Assembly (NCBI RefSeq): GCF_001006285.1
Contig: NZ_LBBT01000241.1
Span: 1 to 52,536 of the forward strand
Direction: 5' to 3'
Length of the DNA: 52,536 bases
Source: Paraclostridium benzoelyticum
Lineage (GTDB): Bacteria > Bacillota > Clostridia > Peptostreptococcales > Peptostreptococcaceae
The notes beneath the pieces are model-generated. The model saw only the letters and a program-made list of their open reading frames with translations. It was not told the origin of the DNA and did no database searches. Positions 9,147 to 18,282 of this stretch are shown one piece after another (position 1 is the first letter of the stretch; each line of letters opens with the position of its first letter). Position numbers and translations under genes: made by a program.

Positions 9147-10544
9147 ATGAAGTTATACAATACGTTAACTAGGACAAAAGAAGAATTTGTACCAATCGAA
9201 GAAGGAAAGGTAAAGATGTATGTTTGTGGACCTACAGTTTACAACTTCTTCCATATAGGAAATGCTAGACCCTTTATAATATTTGATACATTTAGAAGAT
9301 ATTTAGAATATAGAGGTTATGATGTAAAATATATTCAAAACTTTACTGATGTAGATGATAAAATAATAAAAAGAAGTAATGAAGAGGGAATAGCTCCGGA
9401 GCAAGTTGCTGACAAGTACATAGATGAATATTTTAAAGATGCAGATGGATTAGGAATAAAAAGAGCTACTGTTCATCCAAGAGTTACTGAGAATATCAAT
9501 GAAATAATAGAATTTATAAAAGAATTAGAAGAAAAAGGATATGCTTATGCAGTAAATGGAGAAGTTTATTTTGATACTCAAAAATTTGAAGGATATGGAA
9601 AATTATCTAAACAAAATCAAGAAGACCTAGAAGCAGGAGCAAGAATAGAAGTAAACTCTCAAAAAAGACATCCTATGGATTTCGTATTATGGAAGCCTAG
9701 AAAAGAAGGAGAGCCAGGATGGGAAAGTCCATGGAGTGTAGGTAGACCAGGTTGGCATATAGAGTGCTCTGTTATGTCTAAGAGATACTTAGGAGATACT
9801 ATTGACATACATGCTGGAGGGCAAGATTTAGCATTCCCACACCATGAAAATGAAATAGCTCAAAGTGAAGCTAGAAGTGGAAAGACTTTCTCTAACTACT
9901 GGATACACAATGGTTATATAAATATAAATAATGAAAAAATGAGTAAGTCTAAAGGTAACTTCTTTACAGTAAGAGATATAGCAGATAAGTATGATTTAGA
10001 AGTTGTAAGATTCTTTATGCTATCAGCTCATTATAGAAATCCAGTAAACTTTAGTGATGAAATGTTATCTCAGTCAAGAGCTGGATTAGAAAGATTATAT
10101 AATACAAAAGAAAAATTAGAATTTACATTAAGTAATCTAAAAGTAACAGATATAAAAGAAGACGAAAAAAGTTTAAGTGAAGAATTAAATTCATTTAGAG
10201 AAAAATTCATAGTTGCTATGGATGATGATATAAACACAGCTGATGCTATAAGTGTTATATTTGAATTAGCTAGATTTATAAACACTAATGTAAATGAAGA
10301 GTCATCAATAGAGTTTGCTAAGATGTGCTTAACTGAATTTGAGGAATTAACTAATGTTTTAAATATAGTTAATAAAAAACAAGAAGAAGTTTTAGATGCT
10401 GATATAGAAAAGTTAATACAAGATAGGGTTGATGCAAAGAAAAATAAAGATTTTGCATTAGCAGATGAAATAAGAAATAAGTTATTAGAAATGGGAATTG
10501 TTTTAGAAGATACAAGACAAGGAACTAAATGGAAAAGGGTGTAA
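9147..10544 (+). CDS. cysS: Cysteinyl-tRNA synthetase
   Basis: CysRS charges tRNA-Cys. It is a class I synthetase of 465 residues. Cys28-type zinc ligand CGPTVY near residue 26 is followed by the HIGH-type FHIGNARPF. The remaining zinc site lies in ECSVM and the [11 protein letters not shown] region, and the second signature is KMSKSKGNF near residue 265. The start is ATG at 9147 because GAGGTG (9135-9140) is 6 bases upstream; the in-frame GTG at 9138 is part of that ribosome site. The end runs into mrnC almost without a gap. Confidence 0.96.
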   Translation: MKLYNTLTRTKEEFVPIEEGKVKMYVCGPTVYNFFHIGNARPFIIFDTFRRYLEYRGYDVKYIQNFTDVDDKIIKRSNEEGIAPEQVADKYIDEYFKDADGLGIKRATVHPRVTENINEIIEFIKELEEKGYAYAVNGEVYFDTQKFEGYGKLSKQNQEDLEAGARIEVNSQKRHPMDFVLWKPRKEGEPGWESPWSVGRPGWHIECSVMSKRYLGDTIDIHAGGQDLAFPHHENEIAQSEARSGKTFSNYWIHNGYININNEKMSKSKGNFFTVRDIADKYDLEVVRFFMLSAHYRNPVNFSDEMLSQSRAGLERLYNTKEKLEFTLSNLKVTDIKEDEKSLSEELNSFREKFIVAMDDDINTADAISVIFELARFINTNVNEESSIEFAKMCLTEFEELTNVLNIVNKKQEEVLDADIEKLIQDRVDAKKNKDFALADEIRNKLLEMGIVLEDTRQGTKWKRV

Positions 10545-10546
10545 TA

Positions 10547-10942
10547 ATGGAAAATGTAAACTTAGCTACGGTATCACCACTGGTTCTTGCTTATTTAGGA
10601 GATACTGTATATGAATCACATATAAGGGAGTATCTTATAAATAGAAATGTAAATAAGAAAGTTAATGATTTGCATAAGACAGCTATAAAATATGTAAAAG
10701 CTAAGGCTCAAGCAAATGTGATTCTTACTATTGAGGAATCATTGACTGAAGAAGAACACAGAATATATAAAAGAGGACGTAATCAAAAGTCTCATACTAC
10801 ACCTAAAAATGCGGATATTATAGACTATAAAAATGCTACTGGATTTGAAGCTTTAATAGGATATCTTCATATGAAAAAAGATTATGAAAGATTGAACTAT
10901 ATAATTCAAAAAGCAATTGAAATAACAGAAGAGAGCATATAA
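10547..10942 (+). CDS. mrnC: Mini-ribonuclease 3
   Basis: MrnC is a double-strand RNase of the RNase III fold without the dsRNA-binding domain; in B. subtilis it trims the ends of 23S rRNA precursor. The 131-residue protein has the catalytic region LGDTVYE near residue 18 and the RNase III-like helix FEALIGYLH later on. The chosen ATG is two bases after the cysS stop, with AAAAGGGTG ahead. An in-frame ATG at 10529 inside cysS, with AAGGA upstream, would add six residues and cannot be excluded. Confidence 0.93.
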   Translation: MENVNLATVSPLVLAYLGDTVYESHIREYLINRNVNKKVNDLHKTAIKYVKAKAQANVILTIEESLTEEEHRIYKRGRNQKSHTTPKNADIIDYKNATGFEALIGYLHMKKDYERLNYIIQKAIEITEESI

Positions 10943-10944
10943 TA

Positions 10945-10982
10945 AAAAAGAGCTATCTCTATGTAGAGATTAGCTCTTTTTT
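10945..10982 (+). terminator. Intrinsic terminator after mrnC
   Basis: The stem AAAAAGAGCTATCTCTA pairs with TAGAGATTAGCTCTTTT with one mismatch or bulge and ends in a T run. Confidence 0.92.
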
Positions 10983-11076
10983 ATGCTTATATAAAAATTT
11001 ATGTTAATCTAAAAAACTCCATTTTTAGACGAAATAATGTATAATAATATAATAAACTATTAAAGGAGGTACACAC

Positions 11077-11835
11077 ATGAAAGTTAAAGTAATAGCACAC
11101 ACACCTGAACCAGAAAAAGTGATATCAATGGCAGCAAAATTATGTTATTCATCTGTAGGAGTAGATGAAATAGAACAAAATTTAACTGATGAAAGTGTAG
11201 AAAAATTTTTAAATATGTTAATAAATATAGGACATGAATCTCCGTTAGAGCATGTCACATTTACATTTGCTGTAGAAGGGATATCAAGAAGTTGTTCACA
11301 TCAAATTGTTAGACATCGTATAGCAAGTTTTTCTCAACAAAGTCAAAGATATGTTAAGCTAGATCAATTTGAGTATATAGTTCCTCCTGAAATAGAGAGT
11401 ATCGAGGAAGCTAAAGAATTATTTATAGATGCTATGAATAAAGATCAAGAAGCTTATGACAAATTAGTGGATATATTATTTGAAAAACATTATAATAATT
11501 TAATCAAATGTGGAAAAAATGAGAAGGAAGCTAAAAGAAATGCAGAAAAGAAAGCAATAGAAGATGCAAGATATGTTTTTCCTAATGCATGTGAAACGAA
11601 AATGGTATTTACAATGAATACTAGAAGTTTATATAACTTCTTTAATCATAGATGTTGTGAAAGAGCACAATGGGAAATTAGAGAGTTATCTATAGAAATG
11701 TTAAGACAGGTAAGATTAATAGCTCCTATATTATTTAAGAATATAGGGCCAAAGTGTATAAAAGGACCTTGTCCAGAAGGAAAAATGACTTGTGGAAATA
11801 TTGTTCAAGTAAGAGAAAAGTTTAATAATTTATAG
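11077..11835 (+). CDS. thyX: Flavin-dependent thymidylate synthase
   Basis: ThyX makes dTMP from dUMP using FAD, NADPH and methylenetetrahydrofolate, replacing the classical ThyA. The diagnostic motif [13 protein letters not shown] is present at residues 79-91, and the length of 252 residues is at the upper end for the family. RBS AAAGGAGGT precedes the ATG. A possible -10 TATAAT at 11040-11045 has a weak -35. rlmB follows 12 bases after the stop, so thyX probably heads the thyX-rlmB-yacP unit. Whether a thyA gene exists elsewhere cannot be seen here. Confidence 0.97.
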   Translation: MKVKVIAHTPEPEKVISMAAKLCYSSVGVDEIEQNLTDESVEKFLNMLINIGHESPLEHVTFTFAVEGISRSCSHQIVRHRIASFSQQSQRYVKLDQFEYIVPPEIESIEEAKELFIDAMNKDQEAYDKLVDILFEKHYNNLIKCGKNEKEAKRNAEKKAIEDARYVFPNACETKMVFTMNTRSLYNFFNHRCCERAQWEIRELSIEMLRQVRLIAPILFKNIGPKCIKGPCPEGKMTCGNIVQVREKFNNL

Positions 11836-11847
11836 GCGGTGAAGAGT

Positions 11848-12582
11848 TTGGCAATTATAGAAGGTAGAAACCCAGTTATAGAAGCTATAAAAAACGATAG
11901 AGAGATAGATAAAATAATGATAGCGAATGGGGCTAAAGAAGGCTCTATAAAAAAGATAACTGCAATGGCAAAAGAAAAAAATATAATAATACAATATGTA
12001 GATAGAAATAAATTAGATGAAATAAGTACTAGTCATTCACATCAAGGTGTAATAGCTAATGTTAGTGAATATAAATATTTTGAACTAGATGATCTAATTC
12101 AAAATGCAAAAGATAAGGGAGAAGACCCATTTTTTATAATATTAGATGAAATAACAGATCCTCATAATTTAGGATCAATAATAAGAACAGCGGATGCAGT
12201 AGGTGCACATGGAGTTATAATTCCAAAGAGAAGATCAGTTCATATAACACCTACAGTTGTAAAGGCATCTGCAGGGGCCGTAGAGTACGTACCGGTTTGC
12301 AAGGTAACTAATATAGTTAATACAATAAAAACATTAAAAGATCACGGATTATGGATTGCAGCCGCAGATATGGATGGACAAACATTTTATGAGCAAAACC
12401 TAACAGGGCCTATAGGTCTAGTAATAGGAAGTGAAGGGTTTGGTATATCAAGGCTTGTTAAAAAGAATTGTGACTATATAGTAAAAATGCCTATGGTAGG
12501 AAATGTTACTTCACTAAATGCATCAGTTGCAGGAAGTATACTTTTATATGAAATATTCAAACAAAGAATAGGCTCTAAATAA
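11848..12582 (+). CDS. rlmB: 23S rRNA (guanosine-2'-O)-methyltransferase RlmB
   Basis: This is a SPOUT-class (TrmH/SpoU) 2'-O-methyltransferase; RlmB modifies G2251 of 23S rRNA with S-adenosylmethionine. The 244-residue protein has an L30e-like RNA-binding domain (about residues 1-75) and then the three SPOUT motifs: DEITDPHNLGSIIRTADA, GLVIGSEGFGISR and PMVGNVTSLNASVA, the last forming the trefoil knot. The start is taken as TTG 11848 because AGGCGGTGA ends 5 bases before it; the in-frame GTG at 11839 lies inside that site. The exact target nucleotide is inferred from the family. Confidence 0.9.
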   Translation: MAIIEGRNPVIEAIKNDREIDKIMIANGAKEGSIKKITAMAKEKNIIIQYVDRNKLDEISTSHSHQGVIANVSEYKYFELDDLIQNAKDKGEDPFFIILDEITDPHNLGSIIRTADAVGAHGVIIPKRRSVHITPTVVKASAGAVEYVPVCKVTNIVNTIKTLKDHGLWIAAADMDGQTFYEQNLTGPIGLVIGSEGFGISRLVKKNCDYIVKMPMVGNVTSLNASVAGSILLYEIFKQRIGSK

Positions 12583-12586
12583 GGTA

Positions 12587-13114
12587 ATGAAAAGAAAGTT
12601 TAATCATTATCTAATAATTGATGGATATAATATTATAAATGCATGGGAAGAACTTAGACGTATTTCAGTAGAAGATTTAGATGCATCTAGGGAAAAATTA
12701 ATTGATATAATCATTGAATATGCAGAATTTTCAGGCCAAAAAGCCATTATTGTTTTTGATGCATATAATGTTAAAAGCTCTATGGAAAAAATAGAAAATA
12801 GAAAATATATAACAGTGGTTTACACAAAAGAACATCAAACAGCAGATAGTTATATTGAAAAATATATAACATCTTTATCTAAGTATGATGTTGTAAAAGT
12901 AGCTACAAATGATTATGCTGAACAGCAAATAGTATTAGGTAAAGGAGCATCTAGAATATCAGCTAGAGAGCTTAAATTAGACATAGAAGACGCCAAAAAC
13001 AAGATAAGAAGTAAACAAATAGGGTCAGAGCGCAAAATTCAAAGAAATTGGTTAGAAGATAGATTAGATAAAGAAACTTTGTCGAAACTTGAGAACATTC
13101 GTAGAAACCGTTGA
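12587..13114 (+). CDS. rae1: NYN-domain ribosome-dependent mRNA endonuclease (Rae1/YacP)
   Basis: YacP, renamed Rae1 in B. subtilis, is a PIN-like endonuclease that cleaves mRNA in the ribosomal A site. This 175-residue protein shows the NYN signatures: LIIDGYNIINAW at the start, IIVFDAYNV near residue 60, TADSYIEKYI near 84 and VATNDYAEQQIVLGKGA near 105. Its place between rlmB and sigH is the usual one. The ribosome site (AAGGT) is weak and very close, so it probably relies on coupling with rlmB, whose stop is only four bases upstream. Confidence 0.9.
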   Translation: MKRKFNHYLIIDGYNIINAWEELRRISVEDLDASREKLIDIIIEYAEFSGQKAIIVFDAYNVKSSMEKIENRKYITVVYTKEHQTADSYIEKYITSLSKYDVVKVATNDYAEQQIVLGKGASRISARELKLDIEDAKNKIRSKQIGSERKIQRNWLEDRLDKETLSKLENIRRNR

Positions 13115-13140
13115 AATTACTAAGTTTAATAAACTATAAT
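13111..13140 (+). promoter_or_regulatory. Predicted sigH promoter
   Basis: TTGAAA, overlapping the yacP stop codon, and TATAAT are separated by 18 bases. The start would be near 13147, about 28 bases before sigH. Confidence 0.65.
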
Positions 13141-13174
13141 ATACCTATGAAATTAAGTAATGGGGGATAGTAAA

Positions 13175-13822
13175 ATGTTAGTAGCTAAAGAAAATAATTT
13201 TGGGTTTATAAATAATTCTCAGCAAGATGAATATGAAATAGTATTAAAAGCAAACAAAGGGGACACAATAGCACTTGAGTATATAATTACCAAGTATAAA
13301 AACTTTGTTAAATCAAAGGCAAAGTCATACTTTTTAGTAGGAGCGGATAAAGAAGACATAATCCAAGAAGGTATGATAGGACTTTACAAAGCTATAAGAG
13401 ATTTTGACGGTACAAAAACAAACTCTTTTAAGTGTTTCGCAGATATATGTATAACAAGGCAAATTATAACAGCAATAAAAACAGCAACAAGACAAAAACA
13501 TATACCACTTAACTCTTATGTATCTTTGAACAAGCCTATATATGATGAAGAATCAGATAGAACTTTATTAGATATAATAGCAACAAGTATAATTACTGAT
13601 CCAGAAGAATTAATAATAAGCAAAGAGGAACTTAAAAATATAGAATCAAAGATGAATGAAATTTTAAGTAAGTTGGAGCTAGAAGTTTTAGAATTGTACT
13701 TAAATGGCAAGTCTTATCAATACATAGCAGATAAATTGGATAGAGATGTTAAGTCTATTGATAATGCGTTACAAAGAGTGAAGAGAAAATTGGAAAAATA
13801 TCTTGAAAACAGAAATAATTAA
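13175..13822 (+). CDS. sigH: RNA polymerase sigma-H factor
   Basis: Sigma-H (Spo0H) directs transcription at the transition to stationary phase and the start of sporulation. The 215-residue protein has region 2 (about residues 45-120: YKNFVKSKAKSYFLVGADKE, then IQEGMIGLYKAIRDFD for core binding and -10 recognition) and region 4 (about 155-210: LNGKSYQYIADKLD). The ATG at 13175 is chosen because GGGGGA lies 7 bases upstream; the in-frame ATG at 13160 overlaps that site and lacks its own. Its 3' end carries the tuf1 -35 box. Confidence 0.94.
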   Translation: MLVAKENNFGFINNSQQDEYEIVLKANKGDTIALEYIITKYKNFVKSKAKSYFLVGADKEDIIQEGMIGLYKAIRDFDGTKTNSFKCFADICITRQIITAIKTATRQKHIPLNSYVSLNKPIYDEESDRTLLDIIATSIITDPEELIISKEELKNIESKMNEILSKLELEVLELYLNGKSYQYIADKLDRDVKSIDNALQRVKRKLEKYLENRNN

Positions 13823-13831
13823 TAGTAAAAT
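13803..13831 (+). promoter_or_regulatory. tuf1 promoter overlapping the sigH end
   Basis: TTGAAA (inside the last sigH codons) and TAAAAT have the ideal 17-base gap. A near-palindrome around AAGCTT lies at about 13835-13856 in the start region. Confidence 0.65.
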
Positions 13832-13869
13832 ACTTAGCATAAGCTTAATGTAAGCATTAACAAATATAC

Positions 13870-15081
13870 AAAGGGAGGAATTCAAAATGGCTAAAGCTAA
13901 ATTTGAAAGAAACAAGCCACACGTTAATATAGGAACAATAGGTCACGTTGACCACGGTAAAACTACATTAACTGCAGCTATAACAAAAACATTATACGAT
14001 AGATATCAATTAGGGGAAGCAGTAGATTTCGCTAATATAGATAAAGCTCCAGAAGAAAGAGAAAGAGGAATCACAATATCAACTGCTCACGTTGAATATG
14101 AGACTCCAAACAGACATTACGCTCACGTTGACTGCCCAGGACACGCTGACTACGTTAAGAACATGATAACAGGTGCTGCTCAAATGGATGGTGCTATATT
14201 AGTTTGTTCTGCAACTGATGGACCAATGCCTCAAACAAGAGAGCATATATTATTATCAAGACAAGTTGGTGTACCATACATAGTAGTATTCTTAAACAAA
14301 TGTGATATGGTAGACGATGAAGAATTATTAGAGTTAGTTGAAATGGAAGTTAGAGACTTATTAAATGAGTACGAGTTCCCAGGAGATGACACTCCAATAG
14401 TAAGAGGATCTGCTTTAATGGCATTACAAGATTCTTCTTCAGAGTGGGGAGATAAAATAGTTGAATTATTCGAGCAAATAGACGAATATATACCAGCTCC
14501 AGAGAGAGATGTAGATAAAGATTTCTTAATGCCAGTAGAAGACGTATTCTCTATAACAGGTAGAGGAACAGTTGCTACAGGTAGAGTTGAAAGAGGAATA
14601 TTAAAGGTTCAAGACGAAGTTGAACTAGTAGGTTTAGCTGAAGAGCCAAGAAAATTAGTAGTAACAGGAGTAGAAATGTTCAGAAAGTTATTAGACCAAG
14701 CGCAAGCTGGAGATAACATAGGAGCATTAATAAGAGGTATACAAAGAAATGAAATAGAAAGAGGACAAGTTTTAGCTAAGCCAGGAACTGTTAAGCCTCA
14801 CACTAAGTTCAATGCAGAAGTATACGTATTAAAGAAAGAAGAAGGTGGAAGACATACTCCATTCTTCGATGGATACAGACCACAATTCTACTTCAGAACA
14901 ACTGACGTAACAGGAGCTTGTAAGTTACCAGAAGGTGTAGAAATGGTTATGCCTGGAGATAACATCCAAATGACTATAGAGTTAATAAACTCAATAGCAA
15001 TAGAAGAAGGATTAAGATTCGCAATAAGAGAAGGTGGAAGAACAGTAGCATCAGGTGTTGTTGCTTCTATAATAGAGTAAT
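13870..15081 (+). repeat. tuf direct repeat, copy 1 (1,212 bp)
   Basis: This stretch repeats at 29670-30881 in the same orientation with an offset of 15,800 bases. By eye I found no difference, and identity stops abruptly at both ends, just before AAAGGGAGG and one base after TAA. Confidence 0.9.
13887..15080 (+). CDS. tufA: Translation elongation factor Tu, copy 1
   Basis: EF-Tu delivers aminoacyl-tRNA to the ribosome using GTP. The 397-residue protein has the G1 motif GHVDHGKT (residues 19-26), G3 DCPGH (82-86) and G4 NKCD (137-140), followed by the two beta-barrel domains. RBS GGGAGG lies 10 bases before the ATG. The gene, its RBS and one base past the stop appear identical in DNA to a second copy at 29687-30880. 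It stands as its own unit, with a promoter in the end of sigH and a terminator after it. Confidence 0.98.
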   Translation: MAKAKFERNKPHVNIGTIGHVDHGKTTLTAAITKTLYDRYQLGEAVDFANIDKAPEERERGITISTAHVEYETPNRHYAHVDCPGHADYVKNMITGAAQMDGAILVCSATDGPMPQTREHILLSRQVGVPYIVVFLNKCDMVDDEELLELVEMEVRDLLNEYEFPGDDTPIVRGSALMALQDSSSEWGDKIVELFEQIDEYIPAPERDVDKDFLMPVEDVFSITGRGTVATGRVERGILKVQDEVELVGLAEEPRKLVVTGVEMFRKLLDQAQAGDNIGALIRGIQRNEIERGQVLAKPGTVKPHTKFNAEVYVLKKEEGGRHTPFFDGYRPQFYFRTTDVTGACKLPEGVEMVMPGDNIQMTIELINSIAIEEGLRFAIREGGRTVASGVVASIIE

Positions 15082-15112
15082 TCTGTTATTTAAATATAAG
15101 TTTGAAAAACTA

Positions 15113-15144
15113 AAAAAAAGAGGGGGATATCCTCCTCTTTTTTT
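15113..15144 (+). terminator. Intrinsic terminator after tuf1
   Basis: The stem AAAGAGGGGGAT/ATCCTCCTCTTT contains one G-U pair and is followed by a seven-T run. Confidence 0.92.
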
Positions 15145-15165
15145 AACTTGAAACTAACAAAAACA

Positions 15166-15194
15166 TTGACATGCCTACTAATTTGTGATAATTT
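15166..15194 (+). promoter_or_regulatory. Probable promoter for rpmG-secE-nusG-rplKA
   Basis: A perfect TTGACA is followed at 17 bases by TAATTT, or at 15 by GATAAT. An untranslated leader of about 95 bases would precede rpmG. Confidence 0.5.
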
Positions 15195-15297
15195 ATATGA
15201 GGTGATGATTCAAAAACGATAAATTGAACCTATTATACAGAGTAGGCAATAAAGTTAACAATATATATATTGTATTTACGAGTTGGAGGTGTAGCAG

Positions 15298-15447
15298 ATG
15301 AGAGTTAAAGTAACTTTAGCATGTACAGAGTGTAAGCAAAGAAACTACAACACTACTAAAAACAAAAAGAATAACCCAGATAGAATAGAATTACAAAAAT
15401 ATTGTAGATTCTGTAAGAAGCATACTGCTCATAAAGAAACAAAATAG
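15298..15447 (+). CDS. rpmG: 50S ribosomal protein L33 (zinc-binding form)
   Basis: This 49-residue large-subunit protein begins [17 protein letters not shown]. Cysteines at 9, 12, 36 and 39 form two CxxC pairs, so this is the zinc-containing (C+) version of L33. RBS TTGGAGGTG lies 7 bases before the ATG. Position directly before secE is the common arrangement in Firmicutes. Many genomes carry a second L33 paralogue without cysteines; none is seen in this window. Confidence 0.96.
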   Translation: MRVKVTLACTECKQRNYNTTKNKKNNPDRIELQKYCRFCKKHTAHKETK

Positions 15448-15472
15448 TTTTTATTAAGGATGTGAGTGTGGA

Positions 15473-15694
15473 ATGGCTGCCCAAATAAATGAAAGTCCAA
15501 GAACTAAAAAGAAATTTAGTTTCGTTAGATATGTTAAGGAAACTAAAAGTGAATTAAAAAGAGTTACGTGGCCAACAAAGAAAGAGCTTTTAAAAAACAC
15601 AGGAGTTGTTTTAACTGTTGTTGTTTCGGCTACTATCTTAGTATGGGCTTTAGATAGTGTATTATCTGGTGCACTAAATCTAATACTAAAATAG
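15473..15694 (+). CDS. secE: Preprotein translocase subunit SecE
   Basis: SecE clamps SecY in the membrane export channel. The 73-residue protein is the short Gram-positive form. It has a basic cytoplasmic amphipathic segment with the conserved KSELKRVTWPTKKEL (about residues 29-43) and one membrane helix (about 45-66). It starts 25 bases after rpmG and is followed by nusG after 15 bases, so the three are co-transcribed. Its partner secY lies at 40813-42081. Confidence 0.96.
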   Translation: MAAQINESPRTKKKFSFVRYVKETKSELKRVTWPTKKELLKNTGVVLTVVVSATILVWALDSVLSGALNLILK

Positions 15695-15709
15695 AAAGGG
15701 AGAATCAGA

Positions 15710-16255
15710 ATGTCGGAATTACAAGAGGCTAGATGGTATGTAGTACATACTTATTCAGGTCATGAAAATAAAGTTAAAGCAACAATTGAAAAAGCTGTTA
15801 AAACTAGAGGTATGGAAGATTGCATAACTCAAGTGGTTGTCCCTACTGAAGATGTAGTTGAGACTACAAAAACTGGGAAAGAAAAAACTAGACAACGTAA
15901 GGTATTTCCAGGGTACGTACTAGTAAAAATGGTTATTACTGATGAATCTTGGTATGTCGTAAGAAATACTAAAGGGGTTACTGGATTTGTAGGACCAGGT
16001 TCTAAGCCAGTTCCTTTAAGTGAAGAAGAAGTAATAGCTATGGGCATAGATACAGCTGTTCCTAAATTAGTAAGCGGAGACATAAATTTTGAAATTGGCG
16101 AAGTAATAAAGGTTGCTAATGGTCCTTTTGAAGGACAAATAGGAACTATAGAAGAGATAGACCTGGAATCAAAAGAAGTAAAAGTGTGTATAGATGCTTT
16201 TGGTAAAAAAACTCTATTTGCAATAGACTACAAAGGCATAGAAAAATATAACTAG
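15710..16255 (+). CDS. nusG: Transcription termination/antitermination factor NusG
   Basis: NusG binds the RNA polymerase clamp and couples transcription to translation or Rho. The 181-residue protein has the NGN domain (ARWYVVHTYSGHENKVK near residues 6-22, FPGYVLVKM near 65) and a C-terminal KOW domain (GPFEGQIGTIEEID near 140). RBS AAAGGGAG is placed normally. secE-nusG-rplK is a near-universal bacterial order. Confidence 0.97.
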   Translation: MSELQEARWYVVHTYSGHENKVKATIEKAVKTRGMEDCITQVVVPTEDVVETTKTGKEKTRQRKVFPGYVLVKMVITDESWYVVRNTKGVTGFVGPGSKPVPLSEEEVIAMGIDTAVPKLVSGDINFEIGEVIKVANGPFEGQIGTIEEIDLESKEVKVCIDAFGKKTLFAIDYKGIEKYN

Positions 16256-16284
16256 AGAATAAATAATCTGAGGAGGTGCGCTCA

Positions 16285-16710
16285 ATGGCTAAAAAAGTTA
16301 TAGGTCAAATAAAATTACAAATACCTGCAGGGAAAGCTACACCAGCTCCACCAGTTGGACCAGCATTAGGACAACACGGTGTTAACATAATGGGATTCAC
16401 AAAGGAATTCAATGCTAAAACTGCAGATCAAGCTGGAATGATAATACCAGTTGTTATAACTGTTTATCAAGATAGATCTTTCAGTTTCATAACAAAAACT
16501 CCTCCAGCTGCAGTATTATTAAAGAAAGCTGCTGGATTAGATACTGCTTCAGGAGAGCCAAATAAGAAGAAGGTTGCTACTTTATCTTCAGCTAAGGTAA
16601 GAGAAATAGCTGAGTTAAAAATGCCTGACTTAAACGCTGCTTCAGTAGAATCTGCTATGAGAATGATAGCTGGTACTGCAAGAAGTATGGGTATCGTTGT
16701 TGAAGACTAA
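16285..16710 (+). CDS. rplK: 50S ribosomal protein L11
   Basis: L11 forms the base of the GTPase-associated centre with 23S rRNA and L10. The 141-residue protein has the N-terminal domain signature [21 protein letters not shown] (its proline-rich part contacts the thiostrepton site) and the C-terminal rRNA-binding domain. The ATG is preceded by GAGGAGGTG; an in-frame GTG 9 bases upstream is part of that site and not the start. It follows nusG by 29 bases. Confidence 0.97.
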   Translation: MAKKVIGQIKLQIPAGKATPAPPVGPALGQHGVNIMGFTKEFNAKTADQAGMIIPVVITVYQDRSFSFITKTPPAAVLLKKAAGLDTASGEPNKKKVATLSSAKVREIAELKMPDLNAASVESAMRMIAGTARSMGIVVED

Positions 16711-16786
16711 TTAATATTAGATTAGTTATCTTCGCTTGAAAAAGTGGGAGGTAAAAAACCAATATAACCACAAGGAGGACATGAAA

Positions 16787-17485
16787 ATGGCTAAAAAAGG
16801 TAAAAAATACGTAGAAGCTTTAAATAAGATAGATAGAACTAGATTATACGATGCTTCAGAAGCTTTAGCTTTAGTTGCAGAAGTTGCTACTGCTAAGTTT
16901 GATGAGACTGTAGAAGCTCATATAAAATTAGGTGTTGACTCAAGACACGCTGACCAACAAGTAAGAGGTGCGGTTGTATTACCACACGGAACTGGTAAAA
17001 CTAAAAGAGTTTTAGTTTTTGCTAAAGGTGCAAAAGCTGAAGAAGCTACAAATGCTGGTGCTGACTTTGTAGGTGCTGAAGATTTAGTACAAAAAATACA
17101 AGGTGAAAACTGGTTTGAATTTGATGTAGTTGTTGCTACTCCAGACATGATGGGTGTAGTAGGTAGATTAGGTAGAGTATTAGGACCTAAAGGTTTAATG
17201 CCAAACCCTAAATCAGGAACAGTTACTTTCGATGTAGCTAAGGCTATAGATGAAATAAAAGCTGGTAAAGTTGAATATAGATTAGATAAAACTAACATAA
17301 TACACGTTCCAGTAGGAAAAGTATCTTTCGGTGGAGAAAAGTTAACTGAAAACTTTGCTGCATTAATGGATGCTATAGTTAAGGCTAAGCCTGCTGCTGC
17401 TAAGGGACAATACTTAAAGAGCGTAGCTGTTACTTCAACTATGGGACCAGGAGTTAAAGTTAATCCTGCTAAAATAGCTGAATAA
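16787..17485 (+). CDS. rplA: 50S ribosomal protein L1
   Basis: L1 forms the mobile stalk that guides deacylated tRNA out of the E site, and in many bacteria represses its own operon. The 232-residue protein begins [12 protein letters not shown] and holds the L1 signature around [20 protein letters not shown] (near residues 123-142). ATG 16787 is chosen because AGGAGG (16773-16778) is 8 bases upstream; the ATG at 16781 is too close, and upstream extension gives no L1-like sequence. Confidence 0.96.
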   Translation: MAKKGKKYVEALNKIDRTRLYDASEALALVAEVATAKFDETVEAHIKLGVDSRHADQQVRGAVVLPHGTGKTKRVLVFAKGAKAEEATNAGADFVGAEDLVQKIQGENWFEFDVVVATPDMMGVVGRLGRVLGPKGLMPNPKSGTVTFDVAKAIDEIKAGKVEYRLDKTNIIHVPVGKVSFGGEKLTENFAALMDAIVKAKPAAAKGQYLKSVAVTSTMGPGVKVNPAKIAE

Positions 17486-17492
17486 TAAAAGC

Positions 17493-17521
17493 TTGACATT
17501 GATAAATAACGATGTTAAAAT
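17493..17521 (+). promoter_or_regulatory. Internal promoter for rplJ-rplL
   Basis: Perfect TTGACA and TAAAAT boxes have a 17-base spacer, 8 bases after the rplA stop. Start is expected near 17528, ahead of the L10-type leader. Confidence 0.8.
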
Positions 17522-17554
17522 AATATTCGTTAATAAATAAAAAAGAATAGATTT

Positions 17555-17694
17555 GCCGTAGACAGTAGGTGCTTTAAGCTTAATATCCTACCGAGGTTTT
17601 AGATAAATTTTGATGCTAAAGCTTTTGTATGTCTATATGATTACAAAAGCTTTTATAAGTTGCGGCAGATAAAACCTATCGGATGAAGGAGGTG
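17555..17694 (+). promoter_or_regulatory. L10-type ribosomal protein leader RNA
   Basis: The gap between rplA and rplJ holds a structured leader. GCCG at 17555 pairs with CGGC near 17663 to close it, AGTAGG pairs with CCTAC to form an arm, and a 12-bp hairpin (AAAGCTTTTGTA with TACAAAAGCTTT, 17618-17654) forms another. L10 leaders in Firmicutes bind the L10-L12 complex to repress the operon. The assignment rests on position and visible pairing; no covariance search was possible. Confidence 0.75.
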
Positions 17695-17702
17695 CTGACC
17701 AG

Positions 17703-18206
17703 ATGAGAAAAGCTATAGAAGTAAAATCACATGTTGTTGCTGAAATAGTTGAGAAGTTACAAAACTCTTCTTCTGCTATAGTTGTTGATTACAAAGGATT
17801 AACAGTTGAAGAAGTAACTGAATTAAGAAAGAAAATGAGAGAAGCTGGTGTTGAATACAAAGTATATAAAAACACTTTAGTTAGAAAAGCAGCTAAAGAA
17901 GTTGGTATAGAACAATTCAATGACGAATTATTAGTAGGAACAAATGCGATAGCATTCGGATACGAAGATCCAGTTGCTCCAGCTAGAATAATAAAAGAAT
18001 TTATGGATTCTCATCCAAAAATGGAATTAAAAATGGGTGTAGTTGAAGGAGAATTCTACGGTAAAGAAGATATCGTTGCATTCGCTAACATACCATCAAG
18101 AGAAGTACTTCTTGCTAAATTACTTGGAAGCTTAAAAGCTCCAGTATCAAACTTTGCATACTTATTAGATGCAATGATTAAGAAGCAAGAAGGTCAAGAA
18201 GCTTAA
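17703..18206 (+). CDS. rplJ: 50S ribosomal protein L10
   Basis: L10 anchors the L7/L12 dimers to the ribosomal stalk. The 167-residue protein has the N-terminal rRNA-binding part (YKGLTVEEVTELRKKMREAG near residues 30-49, YKNTLVRKA near 56) and a C-terminal helix that binds L12. RBS AGGAGGTG lies 8 bases before the ATG, at the end of the leader RNA. rplL follows after 76 bases. Confidence 0.97.
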   Translation: MRKAIEVKSHVVAEIVEKLQNSSSAIVVDYKGLTVEEVTELRKKMREAGVEYKVYKNTLVRKAAKEVGIEQFNDELLVGTNAIAFGYEDPVAPARIIKEFMDSHPKMELKMGVVEGEFYGKEDIVAFANIPSREVLLAKLLGSLKAPVSNFAYLLDAMIKKQEGQEA

Positions 18207-18282
18207 TAATAGCTTAAAACTTAAGAATAAGAAAAAAATAACAATTATTAATTGAAAAGAATATAATTCGGAGGTGCTAACA

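Noticed and set aside
16918..17499. 193-codon open frame on the minus strand across rplA
   Set aside because: It mirrors rplA codon structure, has no ribosome site and no recognisable protein features, and lies in a dense + strand operon.
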